A DNA stretch of 64,000 bases from Cryptomeria japonica. Taxonomy: Eukaryota; Streptophyta; Pinopsida; Cupressales; Cupressaceae. The position numbers and the translations under genes are program-made. Each line of letters begins with the position of its first letter. The first letter of the stretch is position 1. Positions 12,837 to 27,990 of the stretch are shown here, in pieces. The notes under the pieces are model-generated. The model saw nothing but the letters and a program-made list of their open reading frames with translations. It did no database searches and had not been told where the DNA came from. The DNA lies in contig NC_081406.1 of the NCBI RefSeq assembly GCF_030272615.1, positions 461,928,072-461,992,071 of the forward strand, given 5' to 3'.

Positions 12837-15800
12837 TGTAATGCCCCGCCAGGAAACCCTGAAGGGATAAGCCAAAACACAAGAATAGAGTGCAATAATT
12901 TTTTTTTTAAAAGTTACACCACATTTAGATACAACAAGATATCAAAGATTCAGATTACATAGCGGAAGACATCAACTAACACCTAAAGAGTTTCCCAATG
13001 AGATTACTTAAATTTCACAATTCACTTAACTCACACAATTAATCCAATAAGCTAACTATCTTATAATGAGATCATTCTTAACTAAGGATAATTTCTTTCG
13101 GAAGATGGAAATATAAATCACAAGCAAAGATTCATCCATTAAGATCTATTCATAATCTTCATTCAAGCTTTTCACTAAAATACAAGCCATTCATCTAATA
13201 TTCTAACACACTAGAATTTCATCATAAACATATGAGATCTTTTCAAGCGTACTTAATTTCCCTAAAAACAACTGAATATATTCCATTACTCTAAGTTACA
13301 TTCTTTCATATTCCAATTTATTGCATTTTAAAGGACGATTGCATACATGCATCTATGATAAATCTCATCTAAACCACTTATGCATTCGATCAAAATGGCA
13401 TTCAAGAAAGAACTGTATATAAGCATTTAAAGTGAATTCCATTTATCCACTTATCCATTCTAACATAAGCTAATCATACATGATAAAGTTGAATAAAGGA
13501 AACATAAGAGAATAACATCACATAACACCATAATGATCTCGGAGTTCACTCCTAAAGGGTACATCTCCGGGTCTGCTCAATGGCAAGACCCCTCTGATAA
13601 TTAATAAAGTTAAGACTACATGAGGTTACACCATTACAATCCGGTCATTAAGGCGAAACATAAACAATATACAAATGACCACATCGGTCAATTAATACAT
13701 AAATGATCCCTCAAAAGAAAAGGATCCAGCTGAACATAATCAAAGCTAATACAAAGGTCCATTGGAGCATCCACAAAATTGAGTCATCACCACCCAAGGT
13801 CTAACATGAAACCGATACTCACAAGGGCATAGACAAAAGGACGACCCATAAAGGTACTCCTAACAGGACAAAATGACAACACACTAGCGAACGTAGGGAC
13901 AAGTGTCATCACACAACCTGGTATGGTTACCATGGCAGGTCTTCATAGGCCCCGGCCCCATACACTAGGTTACCTTGGGAACCTAATCCAAGCCTCCGAC
14001 CCATCCAAGCCTCATGTGGACCCACACATCCTCTCGTGAAGACAAGGATGATGGTTTGCCATTTCAGGCCTTCTCATAGCATGTCGAGTCTATGTTAGCA
14101 CTCGTCCCATGTGTGAGGCACAATTATCTTACTTAGAGATTAACATTCAAATATACTGATAGGTTATCACTTATTAGACTCACTTTCGATGGGTTATCCA
14201 GCATCCACTTTGGGCACGGCCCCTAATCGAAAGCCACTTTCCATACGACACTAGACTATACTTAGATGAACTCAAAACCAGGGAATAGATGTGGTCTGAC
14301 GAACGGAGTTCAAGAAGGAGGGAACAACCATCTTGTCAAACATGACTCAAAAGTGGTACACTTACTAACGGTACTCTAACTAGAGACTAAAACAGCTATG
14401 GTCAACCACAAATCATCATTCGACACCCACACAGAGGATATGACCAAATACAACACTACCACAAAACAACAGTCAACTCGGAATCTGAGGATTGAAATAG
14501 GTACCCCCAAATCAATCCATACAATAGGGTCCTATCAAACAAGCACGGCTTGCCATTACATAAGCAAAAGCGAATACAAAAATTAAACTCACATAGGTAA
14601 TAACTGGAAAAGACAATATTTTCTCATATTGATATGAACATTAATAGTTAACCAAGTTTTTGAATGATCTAAGTTTCCAAAAATACACTAATAGGAAATC
14701 ATCATTGCAAGGTGATTACAGTATCACAATTTGCAATAGTACCATTGTCTATTTCTCAAACAGAGGAAAAATATAAATTAACCATTCATTTTACTAAATG
14801 AGAATATCAGTAACTAAACAATTTTCCCAAATGATACTTAATTAAATTTCCAAAAGCACATCGTTTAAATTCATAATGTCCAAGGGTTAAATATTCATTT
14901 CTAACATTTCCAGATGCCCTATATCATTAAAATCTTCAAACAATATATATTCTTGAATAAAATATGCTTTAACTCGAAATTTTTTCCAATATAACAATAT
15001 TTCATCTTCCCAAAATATACACAATTAGTATTAAATCTTGCATAATAACCTAATCAAATATTCATTAGCATATATACATTTATCCCCTTTGATAAATATA
15101 TATTAATATTAATTAAAAATTGATTAATCACTTTATGTAAAAAAAAGAGACTTTTAAACTAATAAGTTTATTTATTAATTAATTTATTTTTTTTATAATA
15201 ATTTTCTTTTTTTAAATTTTTTTTAAAAGGTCACTGTTAAAAAAAACAACAACAGTTCCAGCCAGTCTTAGCAGAGACTAAAAAAAAAAATTAAATTTTT
15301 ATTTTATTCTCCATTTGCAATTCCAAAGGAAACCCAGATACTCTTAAACCAACAACATATTTGCCAAATAAGATCTATTAACTTCCATATATTCAACCAA
15401 AAACATATATCTCTGATTTAAAGCATGAAGTTGAAGGTATTCATATGGAACTTTATTTTTTATTTTTTATTTTTCAAACAACACAGAAATTTCCAGAATA
15501 TGAGAGGTTTTCAAAATTGAAAGGATAATTCTTTTGGGCATAAGAAAGCTCATTTTCCATGCAAGGATGCAAACAATAAACCAATACCAACTAATTCCAC
15601 AATGATTCATAACCTTGAGGCAATCAATGGAGAAATTAAAACCAAATAGCTTGAAGAACATCCAATGCCCATTTTCTTTTTAATTTAAACAATAACTAAC
15701 TGATAACCAGAATCCTACCTCAGTAAGTATTCCTGGAAAGGATCTGATGAAGAGCCCTAACCTGTAGCTCAAGAAATCATTCTCCTTCCAAAACCCCCAA

Positions 15801-16741
15801 ATTTCATCCCAAAAATATTTTTCCAACAAAACATTTTTCCAAAAAAAATCCCTCCTCCAAAATTTCCAAAAGTCTAGGTTATAAGGAAGAGTTGACCAAA
15901 ATTTCATTTTTGGAATTAAAATTTTTATTTAAAAATAATTCCCTAAAATTACTAGTTTCCAACTATATCAGCAAATTAAATTGCTTTTCCCATTTAAAAT
16001 TGATTTTTTCAATTAATTCAATTTAACCTTTCTAATTTAAAAATCCAATAGAATACAATTAAATCTATTGCAATTAAATACAAAACTTTCTTTTTCAACA
16101 ACATATACAAAATGCATTTAATATTCAAAATCAACCATTTAATTGAACTTACTCCCAATTTAAGATGAGCAATCCAATATCAATGATAATCGCATAACGA
16201 AATCCCGATTAATTTGGTCCATTAATCTTTAATGCACAAACACATATTTAATCAAATTAAATACTAAGGACTAATTAATCAATTTAACCATACACACCAA
16301 GCATGCAAACGAAGAAAGTCAACCAGACAGACGACTCGCAAACCCATACAAAAAGGGAATACTGACGACAACTGACGATGCTCACTTGAGCACGACTATG
16401 GTCAACTAGGGTCTTACGACCACCTAATCCAGCTCTAAGGATTAAAGAGGTACACTCAAACCTGCAAATCCAGGTGAAGACGAACCTCGCACTAATGCGG
16501 CGTTGTACCTGAAATCACCTGCAACCAAGAGTCATACATGCATACATATATAAACTTAATGAAAGGATTAGCCCGATATTAATACCATGAAATAGGAACA
16601 CTAAACAACTTGCATACAACTAGTGTGAAAACCACATCAACAACTATGCATTAAATCAAACATCTGACTATAACATTATATTAAGATAAACTGACGAAGA
16701 TTAAACCAAGATTAGAAATTGATTAGGGCAGGGGTACTACA
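12837..16741 (-). repeat. Family B LTR, downstream (3') copy in element orientation
   Basis: The plus-strand sequence reads TGTAATGCCCCGCC...GGGGTACTACA, with proper TG...CA ends. A minus-strand frame that is open for 146 codons in the partner LTR (23517-23077) is broken here by a short indel near 15670. I do not recognise that frame, and its conservation may only reflect recent LTR identity. Confidence 0.88.
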
Positions 16742-19700
16742 TTCTCCCCCCCTAGGTTCTGACTTACTCTTGGAAGTCGTAAGGCTAGATGGAGAACATG
16801 TCGTACGCATCAGCCCTGAAACTCATTCAACAAAGATCAAATTGCACATAGATATCTTTCCATAATCAAATGAAATATTATTGCTAAATCCTCTACAAAT
16901 GCCATTACCCATTGGCACGATACATCTAAATCCATACATTTCTTATAACATTCTAGAAATTATCCACAATCATAGCAGAGAAACAAGAATTTTCTCTCTT
17001 TCATTACCCCAAATTAAAGCATTATAAGGAGGTAAACAACAATTACCATAATCATCTACCTAAAATGACAAGAAAACATGCCATCATGATCAATTTCTTT
17101 TACCAACCCATCTTTATCATAACATTTTATTGCATAGAACTAGCTTTAAATATCAATTTCTACAACCAAATTAACTTCCAATAAATAAGAGCAACAAAAT
17201 AACTCAATTGATTACACTTGTCAGGCATAAGAAAACCTTTCTAAAGACTATGTCCCATAACATAGTGACAAGTTAACACAATTTACTCCATGATACAATT
17301 AATAACCATCCACAGAACTGGAATACATAACTCAAAAGGCCACATGTGAGCATGTCTAATGCTCGGTCAAAGATAACATGCATGATCAGCATCTTTATGC
17401 CTGATCTCAGAACAACAATATGATCATAAATATCCAATATCTCACTCAAGGCTCGGTGGTGCTAGGCATACCATAGCGGTGCTACCTTCCATACAAGACC
17501 TTTGTGAATATCCCTTGTTGAGCAATGTGGTTAGCCTCCAAGAGATAGTCACCACACATAGGTAGGTAGTGGATCCTAGCTACATCACAGCATCACATAC
17601 CCCCATCCTCAAGGTTCCTTACGACCACTTCCTCGCACACACTCTACCAAGTCCGTATCATACGTCTTTGGAGAGGAATTTCACATTTCAACACAAGACC
17701 AGCATACGAAAACAATAAGGATAACTAGTTTAGCCACCAAAGTACAGATGAATAAAGATAATAAATCATCAATTCCAACAGTAAGGCAAGAAAATAATCC
17801 AGAATTGCAACACCAAGTCAAAAGTGCAAAAGATCACAAGATCGTAGCTAAACCTTCAAAGTCAAAGTAAAATAAATTGCTGGTCCCCAAAGAAATACAA
17901 AGAATATCACAATTGCACATAACATCACTATGTGACTAACATCTAGCCACCAACAAGGAAGGAAGGAACAACTAACTAGCTATTGTAGTAGCTCATCATG
18001 TGGTGCGACATAGTCACACTACCCACATGGCATGGTGGTGTGCACCTCGACATCACCCCGCATCACGTCGTCACGCAGCATGGCAATACCCCAAGCGGAG
18101 AAAACATGCAATGGACGTATCCTGCATGGTAGTGTACCTCATGGAAAAAGCACGCGCAGGTCACATCCTGCATAGCGATGTATCTAGAAGGATACTCACC
18201 GTAAGTCAAAGGTATACATGACTAGGGTCCACCCACATGCCCACCAGCACATACTAACTGGCAGCACATGTGAATAAACCTACCTTTCATGAAGACAAGG
18301 CAAAGGATCGTCCAAATTACACCATCACTATACACAAGAATCACCATCCAAATGCTCAAATAAAGGAAAGGAATAGGCTGTCACACATAAACCTATAAAT
18401 AGATTCATCAAAAGGGAAAGTATTGAGCACACCTTTGATATAGTTTAATAGTACAACTATATCATTCCTCGAAGTAGAGAAGCTAAATTTGCTTCGCACT
18501 GACATTACTCGTATGCCAATCCATACTATTCAAGGAACGGTTACTTCGAATACTACCCCTTAACATACTGAGTTACCCACAACCCGAGGTTTGGTACTCA
18601 GTAGGGAAACAATTAAGCAACATCACATAAACAGTATGGTTTCCCATACTCATAAGCAACATATCCTCCATGGTTGATTACTTCACCAATCCATGGGTAC
18701 ATATAATAAGCACTGGTTTCTTACAATACACACAATTACACCAGTACTAGTTTAGTCACATTTACGGGGAGTACTTTTCAGTACGCTAACATCTATACCA
18801 GGAAGATTTTAATTATGCTTTCTATATAAATAACTGAATCAAGTTTACTCTAGATACAAGTACTAAAACTATTAACAATTCACAATTACATAAGGAAATA
18901 ACATCATTCTTATAGCTTTCTTGAATCTCACTAAGCATTCATAACTAAATTACTAACTATGCAAATTCTTTTCCCAAAGAGGACTTTCATCTTTCAATAT
19001 GAAGCCAAAATGCAATAGTACAATTTCACATGTTTTATAAACATTCTATTTAAATCAATGCATTCTTTAATACCATTTCTAAAAAATCTTATGATTAGGC
19101 AAAGAGAAGGGAAAGAGAGTTTGATAGCCAAACTATTTCCTGCAAAGACACAAGATCAACCAAATCACACTATAATATCAAATTTCTCACTATAAGCCTA
19201 TCATTTTAATTACACGGTTTTCATTTTGCTACCATTTTAGAAGGATGACAATCAACCTAACAAAACACTTCCAATAATTATGGTTGCAACAGAATGTTCT
19301 AGTTTTCCAACCAACAGAGATCAAAATAGGCAATCTTTTCGATAATACCAAACCTCTTGAAAACACTCACTTTTAATAATACAATACAAACACATGTCAT
19401 AATTTGCAACCTATTAGAGAAAATCAAATTACTATCAAAGATAAGGAAGAAGCTATCAACTAAATAATACATCTTAATGCATGGACATCAAACAAGCTTT
19501 TCATTCGCACTTTCTAAACACATTAAGGTAATTACATATACCCAAAAGCGAGTTCAATGGAGCATTTGCTAAAATAAATCTTCAATCAAACTGGTTTAAT
19601 GAAACACATAAAACAATCTTTCGGGGAACACATTAATACTCTCTCGAAGCTACAATAACATGCTCCTTTTAATACTTCTTCTACAAACCAATCACTTTCA

Positions 19701-20447
19701 CATAATTCAACTATTCACATAGAAATGCACTTTACTAAGATAGAATTTAATTATGCTACTCCTACAAAATACACATGGAGAATTCTTTAATTGCACACAT
19801 ACAACTTTCTCCCAATAGCCAATATTAACTTTCAAACCCAAAGCCCTTTTTATTATTTAAAAACACATAAGCGTCATAAGGCTCACACAAGGATTCAAGA
19901 AGTCACACCCTTTTCTCTCTTGCAAACAAGAAAACTCGAATCAAAGATAATTACACATATCCTAATCATTTTAATTTCTAGAGAGAGAGAGAGAGGAATG
20001 TTGATGATCATTTAATTTTCTACAAAATAAGCATTCAATAATTGCCATACTAGTCCTTCAAGTGACCAACACTAAACTAGATCATAATCTTAAACAAGCA
20101 CGATACGCACTTTCAGATTCAAGACAAGCACTGACCAACCCAAATGGATTAGTCTATAGAGTACAACACTCAAAAAGGAAGGTACATACGACTCTCTTTC
20201 AGAATAAGAGTAATCGTAGACCAAGACATCAATAAGCACACAAAGCACATATAATCACTCAAAAACCAACATCAAGAAGGTGAAAACAAGGTGTGAACAC
20301 ACACGTTACACACAAGTTAAGGTTTGCTCAATCACTCACATGCAAAAGGAGGACAAGCATACACATAAGGTTGATACACCTCACACTAATAGAGGCACAC
20401 GCGACACCAGAGATCCCAGTGTTTGCAACATGTGCTCTGATACCAAA
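16742..20447 (-). mobile_element. Family B internal region, no recognisable genes
   Basis: This 3.7 kb stretch lies between the two LTRs. The minus-strand sequence immediately before the 3' LTR is purine-rich (complement of TTCTCCCCCCCTAGG, 16742-16756), which fits a polypurine tract. Frames over 60 codons are few, unrelated to gag or pol, and mostly on the opposite strand (for example 18000-18221 in a locally GC-richer patch). A short GA microsatellite lies at 19980-19994. Confidence 0.8.
20433..20445 (-). other. Family B primer-binding site, tRNA-iMet type
   Basis: The plus strand reads TGCTCTGATACCA, the reverse complement of TGGTATCAGAGCA. It lies two bases from the LTR end at 20448. This fixes the element's orientation as minus. 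Confidence 0.9.
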
Positions 20448-23400
20448 TGTAATGCCCCGCCAGGAAACCCCGAAGGGATAAGCCAAAACACAAGAATAGA
20501 GTGCAATAATTTTTTTTTTTTAAAGTTACACCACATTTAGATACAACAAGATATCAAAGATTCAGATTACATAGCGGAAGACATCAATTAACACCTAAAG
20601 AGTTTCCCAATGAGATTACTTAAATTTCACAATTCACTTAACTCACACAATTAATCCAATAAGCTAACTATCTTATAACGAGATCATTCTTAACTAAGGA
20701 TAATTTCTTTCAGAAGATGGAAATATAAATCACAAGCAAAGATTCATCCATTAAGATCTACTCATAATCTTCATTCAAGCTTTTCACTAAAATACAAGCC
20801 ATTCATCTAATATTCTAACACACTAGAATTTCATCATAAACATATGAGATCTTTTCAAGCGTACTTAATTTCCTTAACAACAACTGAATATATTCCATTA
20901 CTCTAAGTTAAATTCTTTCATATTCCAATTTATTGGATTTTAAAGGACGATTGCATACATGTATCTATGATAAATCTCAGCTAAACCACTTATGCATTCG
21001 ATCAAAATGGCATTCAAGAAAGAACTGCATATAAGCATTTAAAGTTAATTCCATTTATCCACTTATCCATTCTAAAATAAGCTAATCATACATGATAAAG
21101 CTGAATAAAGGAAACATAAGAGAATAACATCACATAACACCATAATGATCTTGGAGTTCACCCCTAAAGGCTACATCTCCGGGTCTGCTCAACTGCAAGA
21201 CCCCTCTAATAATTAATAAAGTTAAGTCTACATGAGGTTACACCATTACAATCTGGCCATCAAGGTGAAACATAAACAATATACAAACGACCACATCAGT
21301 CAATTAATACATAAACGATCCCTGAAAAGAAAAGGATCCAGCTGAACATAATCAAAGCTAATACAAAGGTCCATTGGAGCATCCACAAAATTGAGTCATC
21401 ACCACCCAAGGTCTAACATGAAACCGATACTTACAAGGGCATAGACAAAAGGATGACACACAAAGGTACTCCTAACAGGACAAAATGACAACAAACTAGC
21501 GAATGTAGGGACAAGTGTCATCACACAATCTGGTATGGTTACCATGGCAGGTCTTCATAGGCCCTGGCCCCATACACTGGGTTACCTTGGCAAACTAATC
21601 TGAGCCTCTGGCCCATCCAAGCCTCATGTGGACCCACACATCCTCTCGTGAAGACAAGGATGATGGTTTGCCATTTCAGGCCTTCTCACAGCATGTCGAG
21701 TCTGTGTTAGCACTTGTCCCATGTGTGAGGCACAATTATCTTACTTAGAGATTAACATTCAAATCTACTGATAGGTTATCACTTATTAGACTCACTTTCG
21801 ACGGGTTACCCAGCAGCCACTTTGGGCGCAGCCCCCAATCAAAAGCCACTTTCCATACGACACTAGACTATACTCAGACGAACTCAAAACCAGGGAATAG
21901 ACATGGTCCGACGAACGGAGTTCAAGAAGGAGGGAACAACCATCTGGTCAAACATGACTCAAAGGTGGTACACTTACTGACAGTACTCTAACTAGAGACC
22001 TGACCAACTATGGTCAACCAAAAATCATCATTCGACACCCACACAGAGGATATGACCAAATACGACACTACCACAAAACAATTGTCAACTCAGAATCCGA
22101 GGACTGAAACAGGTACCCCAAATCAATCCATACAATAGGGTCCTATCAAACAAGCACGACTTGCCATTACATAAGCAAAAGCGAATACAAAAATTTAACT
22201 CGCATAGGCAATAACTGGAAAAGACAATATTTTCTCATATTGATATGAACATTAATAGTCAACCAAGTTTTCTAATGATCTAATTTTCCAAAAATACACT
22301 AATAGGAAATCATCATTGCAAGGTGATTACAATATCACAATTTGCAATAGTACCATTGTCTATTTCTCAAATAGAGGAAAAATATAAATTAACCATTCAT
22401 TTTACTAAATGAGAATATCAATAACTAAACAATTTTCCCAAATGATACTTAATTAAATTTCCAAAAGCACATCGTTTAAATTCATAATGTCCAAGGGTTA
22501 AATATTCATTTCTTACATTTCCAGATGGTCTATATCATTAAAATCTTCAAACAATATATATTCTTCAATAAAGTATGCTTTATCTCGAAATTTTTTCCAA
22601 TATAACAATATTTCATCTTCCCAAAATATACACAATTAGTATTAAATCTTGCATAATAACCTAATCAAATATTCATTAGCATATATACATTTATCCCCTT
22701 TGATAAATATATATTAATATTAATTAAAAATTGATTAATCACTTTATGCAAATAAAAGAGACTTTTAAACTAATAAGTTTATTTATTAATTTATATTTTT
22801 TTTTTATAATAATTTTCTTTTTTTAAAAAATTTTTAAAAGGTCACTGTTAAAAAAAAAACAACAGTTCCAGCCAGTCTTAGCAGAGACGAAAAAAAAAAA
22901 TTAAATTTTTATTTTATTCTCCATTTGCAATTCCAAAGGAAACCCAGATACTCTTAAACCAACAGCATATTTGCCAAATATGATCTATTAACTTCCATAT
23001 ATTCAACCAAAAACATATATCTTTGATTTAAAGCATGAAGTTGAAGGTATTCATATGGAACTTAATTTTTTATTTTTTATTTTTCAAACAACACAGAAAT
23101 TTCCAGAATATGAGAGGTTTTCAAAATTGAAAGGATAATTCTTTTGGGCATAAGAAAGCTCATTTTCCATGCAAGGATGCAAACAATAAACCAATACCAA
23201 CTAATTCCACAATGATTCATAACCTTGAGGCAATCAATGGAGAAATTAAAACCAAATAGCTTGAAGAACATCCAATGCCCATTTTTTTTAAAATTTAAAC
23301 AATAACTAACTGATAACCAGAATCCTACCTCAGTAAGCATTCCTGGAAAGTATCTGATGAAGAGCCCCAACCTGCAGCTCAAGAAATCCTTCTCCTTCCA

Positions 23401-24351
23401 AAACCCCCAAATTTCATCCCAAAAATATTTTTCCAACAAAACATTTTTCCAAAAAATATCCCTCCTCCAAAATTTCCAAAAGTCTAGGTTATAAGGAAGA
23501 GTTGACCAAAATTTCATTTTTGGAATAAAAATTTTTATTTAAAAATAATTCCCAAAAATTACTATTTTCCAACTATATCAACAAATTAAATTGCTTTTCC
23601 CATTTAAAATTGATTTTCTCAATTAATTACATTTAACCTTTCTAATTTAAAAAGCCAATAGAATACAATTAAATCTATTGCAATTAAATACAAAACTTTC
23701 TTTTTCAACAGCATATACAAAATGCATTCAATATTCAAAATCAACCATTTAATTGAACTTACTCCCAATTTTAGACGAGCAATCCAATATCAACGATAAT
23801 CGCATAGCGAAATCCCGATTAATTTGGTCCATTAATCTCTAATGCACAAACACATATTTAATCAAATTAAATACTAAGGACTAATTAATTAATTTAACCA
23901 TACACACCAAGCACGCAAACCAAGAAAGTCAACCAGACAGACAACTTGCAAACCCAAACAAAAAGGGAATATTGACGATGATGGACGATTCTCACTTGAG
24001 CACGACTATGGTCAACTAGGGTCTTACGACCACCTAATCCAACTCTAAGGATTAAAGAGGTACACTCAAACCTACAAATCCAAGTGAAGATGAACCTCGC
24101 ACTCATGCGGCGTTGTACCTGAAATCACCTGCAACCAAGAGTCATACATGCATACATATATAAACTTAATGAAAGCATTAGCCCGATATTAATACCACAA
24201 AATAGGAACACTAAACAACTTGCATACAACTAGTGTGAAAACCACATCAACAACTATGCATTAAATAAAACATTTGACTATAACATTATATTAAGATAAA
24301 CTGACCAAGATTAAACTGAGATTAGAAATTGATTAGGGCAGGGGTACCACA
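20448..24351 (-). repeat. Family B LTR, upstream (5') copy in element orientation
   Basis: The plus strand reads TGTAATGCCCCGCC...GGGGTACCACA, 3,904 bp, against 3,905 bp for its partner. The minus-strand frame at 23517-23077 (146 codons, Trp/Phe-rich) is open in this copy only. I do not assign it a function. Confidence 0.88.
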
Positions 24352-24624
24352 ATCTACTCTTGGGCTTAAGAGAGAAGGTGGTTGTGATAAGGGGGAACAA
24401 CGATAGAACACCTCGCTGGGTACGTTACTCCATGATGGATGCCTAACACCTGCCATATGGAGCCAAGGGGGATATGGTATTCAACCCTTGGGCCTAGGAG
24501 GGATGGTTTCTAGGACACCCTATCCAGCTAATGGATTAAAGGAATTGATTAGTAACTAACTTACAAACTAACTTTATATAATAATCTGATCTCATTTCGG
24601 AAATATAATAATATGATTATATCC

Positions 24625-25471
<847 letters not shown>

Positions 25472-25692
25472 GATCATATCCCACAATTATAATTCTAACA
25501 GCCATTAATATAGCACATTTGGTATCATTTAATATAGTTCATTTTGAAGTTTAAGTATTATTTCATATATGTTCTCTAATTTTGTTTTAGGAAAACAGTA
25601 TACAAAGGTACACCTATAAAACCCAATTACCTATTTATAGATTTGGCAAAATTTAGGTAAAATTAAAGTGTAACTAATTAGGGGACATTACA

Positions 25693-27990
25693 GTGGTATC
25701 AGAGCATGATTCTCCCAGCTTGTTGGAAAAAACAACTACTCAGTTAGGACTAATTATTCCAGTCTCTTCTCAAATAAATAGAAAATTGAATTGGTTAGGC
25801 CAACATTGCATTCTTATGAGTGTGCCTTTAACTGCTTCATGTCTTATGTTTTTCTTATGTGTTTTGAGCATGCCTACTCCATGGGTGTTTTGAGAATACC
25901 TGTCCTTGTATGCTTCTCGATCAATGTGTCTTCAACATGTCCACTCCATGAGTACCTTTCTCATATATGCCTGTACCTTTTATGTATTTATGTATTACTT
26001 CATGGTTTACATATATGATTCATGTCTTGCATGTATTCATATGTATGGTTCATGCTTTACATAGCTCCTTCATGCCTTGTGTTCATTACCTCATGCCTTG
26101 CATATAGTCATGAATGTTGCTTCTTGGCTTACATGTATCCATTATTTCATGCCTGTGTGCACTTCATGTCTTATGGTACTTATGTATACTTGTTTCATGC
26201 CTTAAGTTAATTCATGTGTATACTTCATGCATAAACTTCATGCTTTACATGTATTCGTGCCTTATGTATATATTCTATTTTTTGCATGGATGCTTCTTGC
26301 CTTATGTAATTCATTTGTATACTTTGTACTTTACACCTTACATGTGTTCGTGTGTATGACTCATGCCTTATGTATTCATCTGTATGCTTGATACTTGTCG
26401 TATTGGATTCATTCATAAAGTGTTTCTGTATAACTTTCTCATGTATGCTTCCGCCTCTATGCGTATTTCCTCCCATGTGTTCATCCATGGATGTGCTTTG
26501 TATCTTATGCAATTGCTTCATGTACTTTCAGCATGAATTCTTTTTGTTTTGAACGAATGCCCCTTATCTTACATGTATCAACATGATTGAATATGCTTAG
26601 TTATTCCATGAGTATGCTTTATGAGTACTTATAAATGGGGTTATTGTTTTAAATCACCTGAGCCCTTCTTTTTGCGAACATGGGTTTCATACTCCTAATA
26701 ACATGGGAAGGACAACATAGGGATTACTGAAACATGATGATACTATGAAAATCTATAGGATGGAAGAATCTATAAGAGTAATATAGGAAGGAAGAATGTG
26801 TAAGAGTACAATTGTCCAAACCATGAGGTGATAATATAAGAACTTGATGAGTATAGAGATTTTGCCCATAAATCATCATCAGAGGAGAAAGGAAACATGT
26901 TGAGAATGCAGTCAGACAGAAATAATATAAGCCATGTTCAATTTATTCGTGATATATTTAATACCAATCTAGCACCTAAGATTACCAATACGTCAATATC
27001 CAATCATAACAATCTATATGGTTATAGACTATACGACATGAAGGAGCGATACCAGACTTAATTAATTGAGATCTTATTCATTACCCACCTCTATTTGGTA
27101 ACTATGATGTCAGTGACATTCATGCTGCCCACTGAAATTTTTCATTCACTAAACATTTTCCAATATTAATACATAATCTTTATGGATGTTAAGATTAAGC
27201 CAAGTTATTATTATTAACTTTTCATGTTGTCATCTAGATCAAACATCTTGCACATTCTCTAATTAATACAACCTCTACATTTTGGGAAATTTATCCCTCT
27301 AATTGGGGATTCAAACATATTCATCCAACAAATTATAAATCAATAAATTTAGATATATCTCATATATGTATTCCTCTCACGAACAGTATGTAATGATAGA
27401 GTAAAATCATCATTTGTGGTTTCCTTACAATAACACTTGCAATCAGAAGTGATACTCAAAAACGATATTTATCATTTCACAAACTGCTTATCACAAATTG
27501 TTATGTTCAAAATTTGTACCAAGCGTCACTGAACATAATCATCTTCCATGATATCAAACCCCTTTACAAATGTTATAGCATTTTATCATCTCTCGAGCAA
27601 TCGTGTTAGGCTACAACTACCATACAAACCAACAATATTTAGTGAAAATTTTTTTAAGGGCCCCATTCTATAGGGCATAGGCAACATGATAATCTCACAA
27701 TTAAGGCCATTTTTCAAATAATCATATTGCCAACCTAACCAGTTTTTGCAAACATAATTGGATGGCCTTGATCCTTTCCTCTAGAAGAGAGCGGGCTTGT
27801 CTTAAGTTAAATCATGCCAATTTCCCACTATTGGTTATAACTCACACTCAAATTAAAGGTAAAAGCATATATGCCTTAATTCAAACCTACAACATGTAGT
27901 AATATCAGAGTAGAGTCATCTTGAGCACTACCATTGTGATCACCCTAATTTGAAATTGCTTGAGGACAAGCAATCTGGGGAAGGGAGGGC
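25693..27990 (+). mobile_element. Family A internal region, copy 4
   Basis: It has an intact primer-binding site at 25694. The polypurine tract CTGGGGAAGGGAGGGC (27975-27990) directly precedes the LTR start TGTCATGTCCCC at 27991, the best preserved such junction in the array. About 150 bp near 25890 is missing relative to copies 1 and 2. No coding capacity. Confidence 0.82.

Larger units (their letters stand above)
12837..24351 (-). mobile_element. Family B LTR retrotransposon, complete but non-coding, minus strand
   Basis: This 11.5 kb element consists of two nearly identical LTRs (12837-16741 and 20448-24351, about 3.9 kb each) around 3.7 kb of internal DNA. On the minus strand the upstream LTR is 24351-20448. 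It is followed by two bases and a tRNA-iMet primer-binding site (20445-20433), and a purine run lies at 16763-16742 against the other LTR. The target duplication is ATTTG (12832-12836) and ATCTA (24352-24356), each one transition away from the uninterrupted ATCTG of other LTR copies. There is no gag or pol, so it resembles the large non-autonomous class (LARD). The LTRs differ by a few percent by eye, mostly transitions and small indels. Confidence 0.9.

Noticed and set aside
18000-18221. 73-codon basic frame in the family B internal region
   Set aside because: It is on the strand opposite to the element, of unusual composition from a GC-richer repeat patch, with no similarity recognised.
23077-23517. 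146-codon Trp/Phe-rich minus-strand frame in a family B LTR
   Set aside because: It is in the sense direction but broken in the partner LTR, has no recognisable domain, and is too short to argue coding without more copies.
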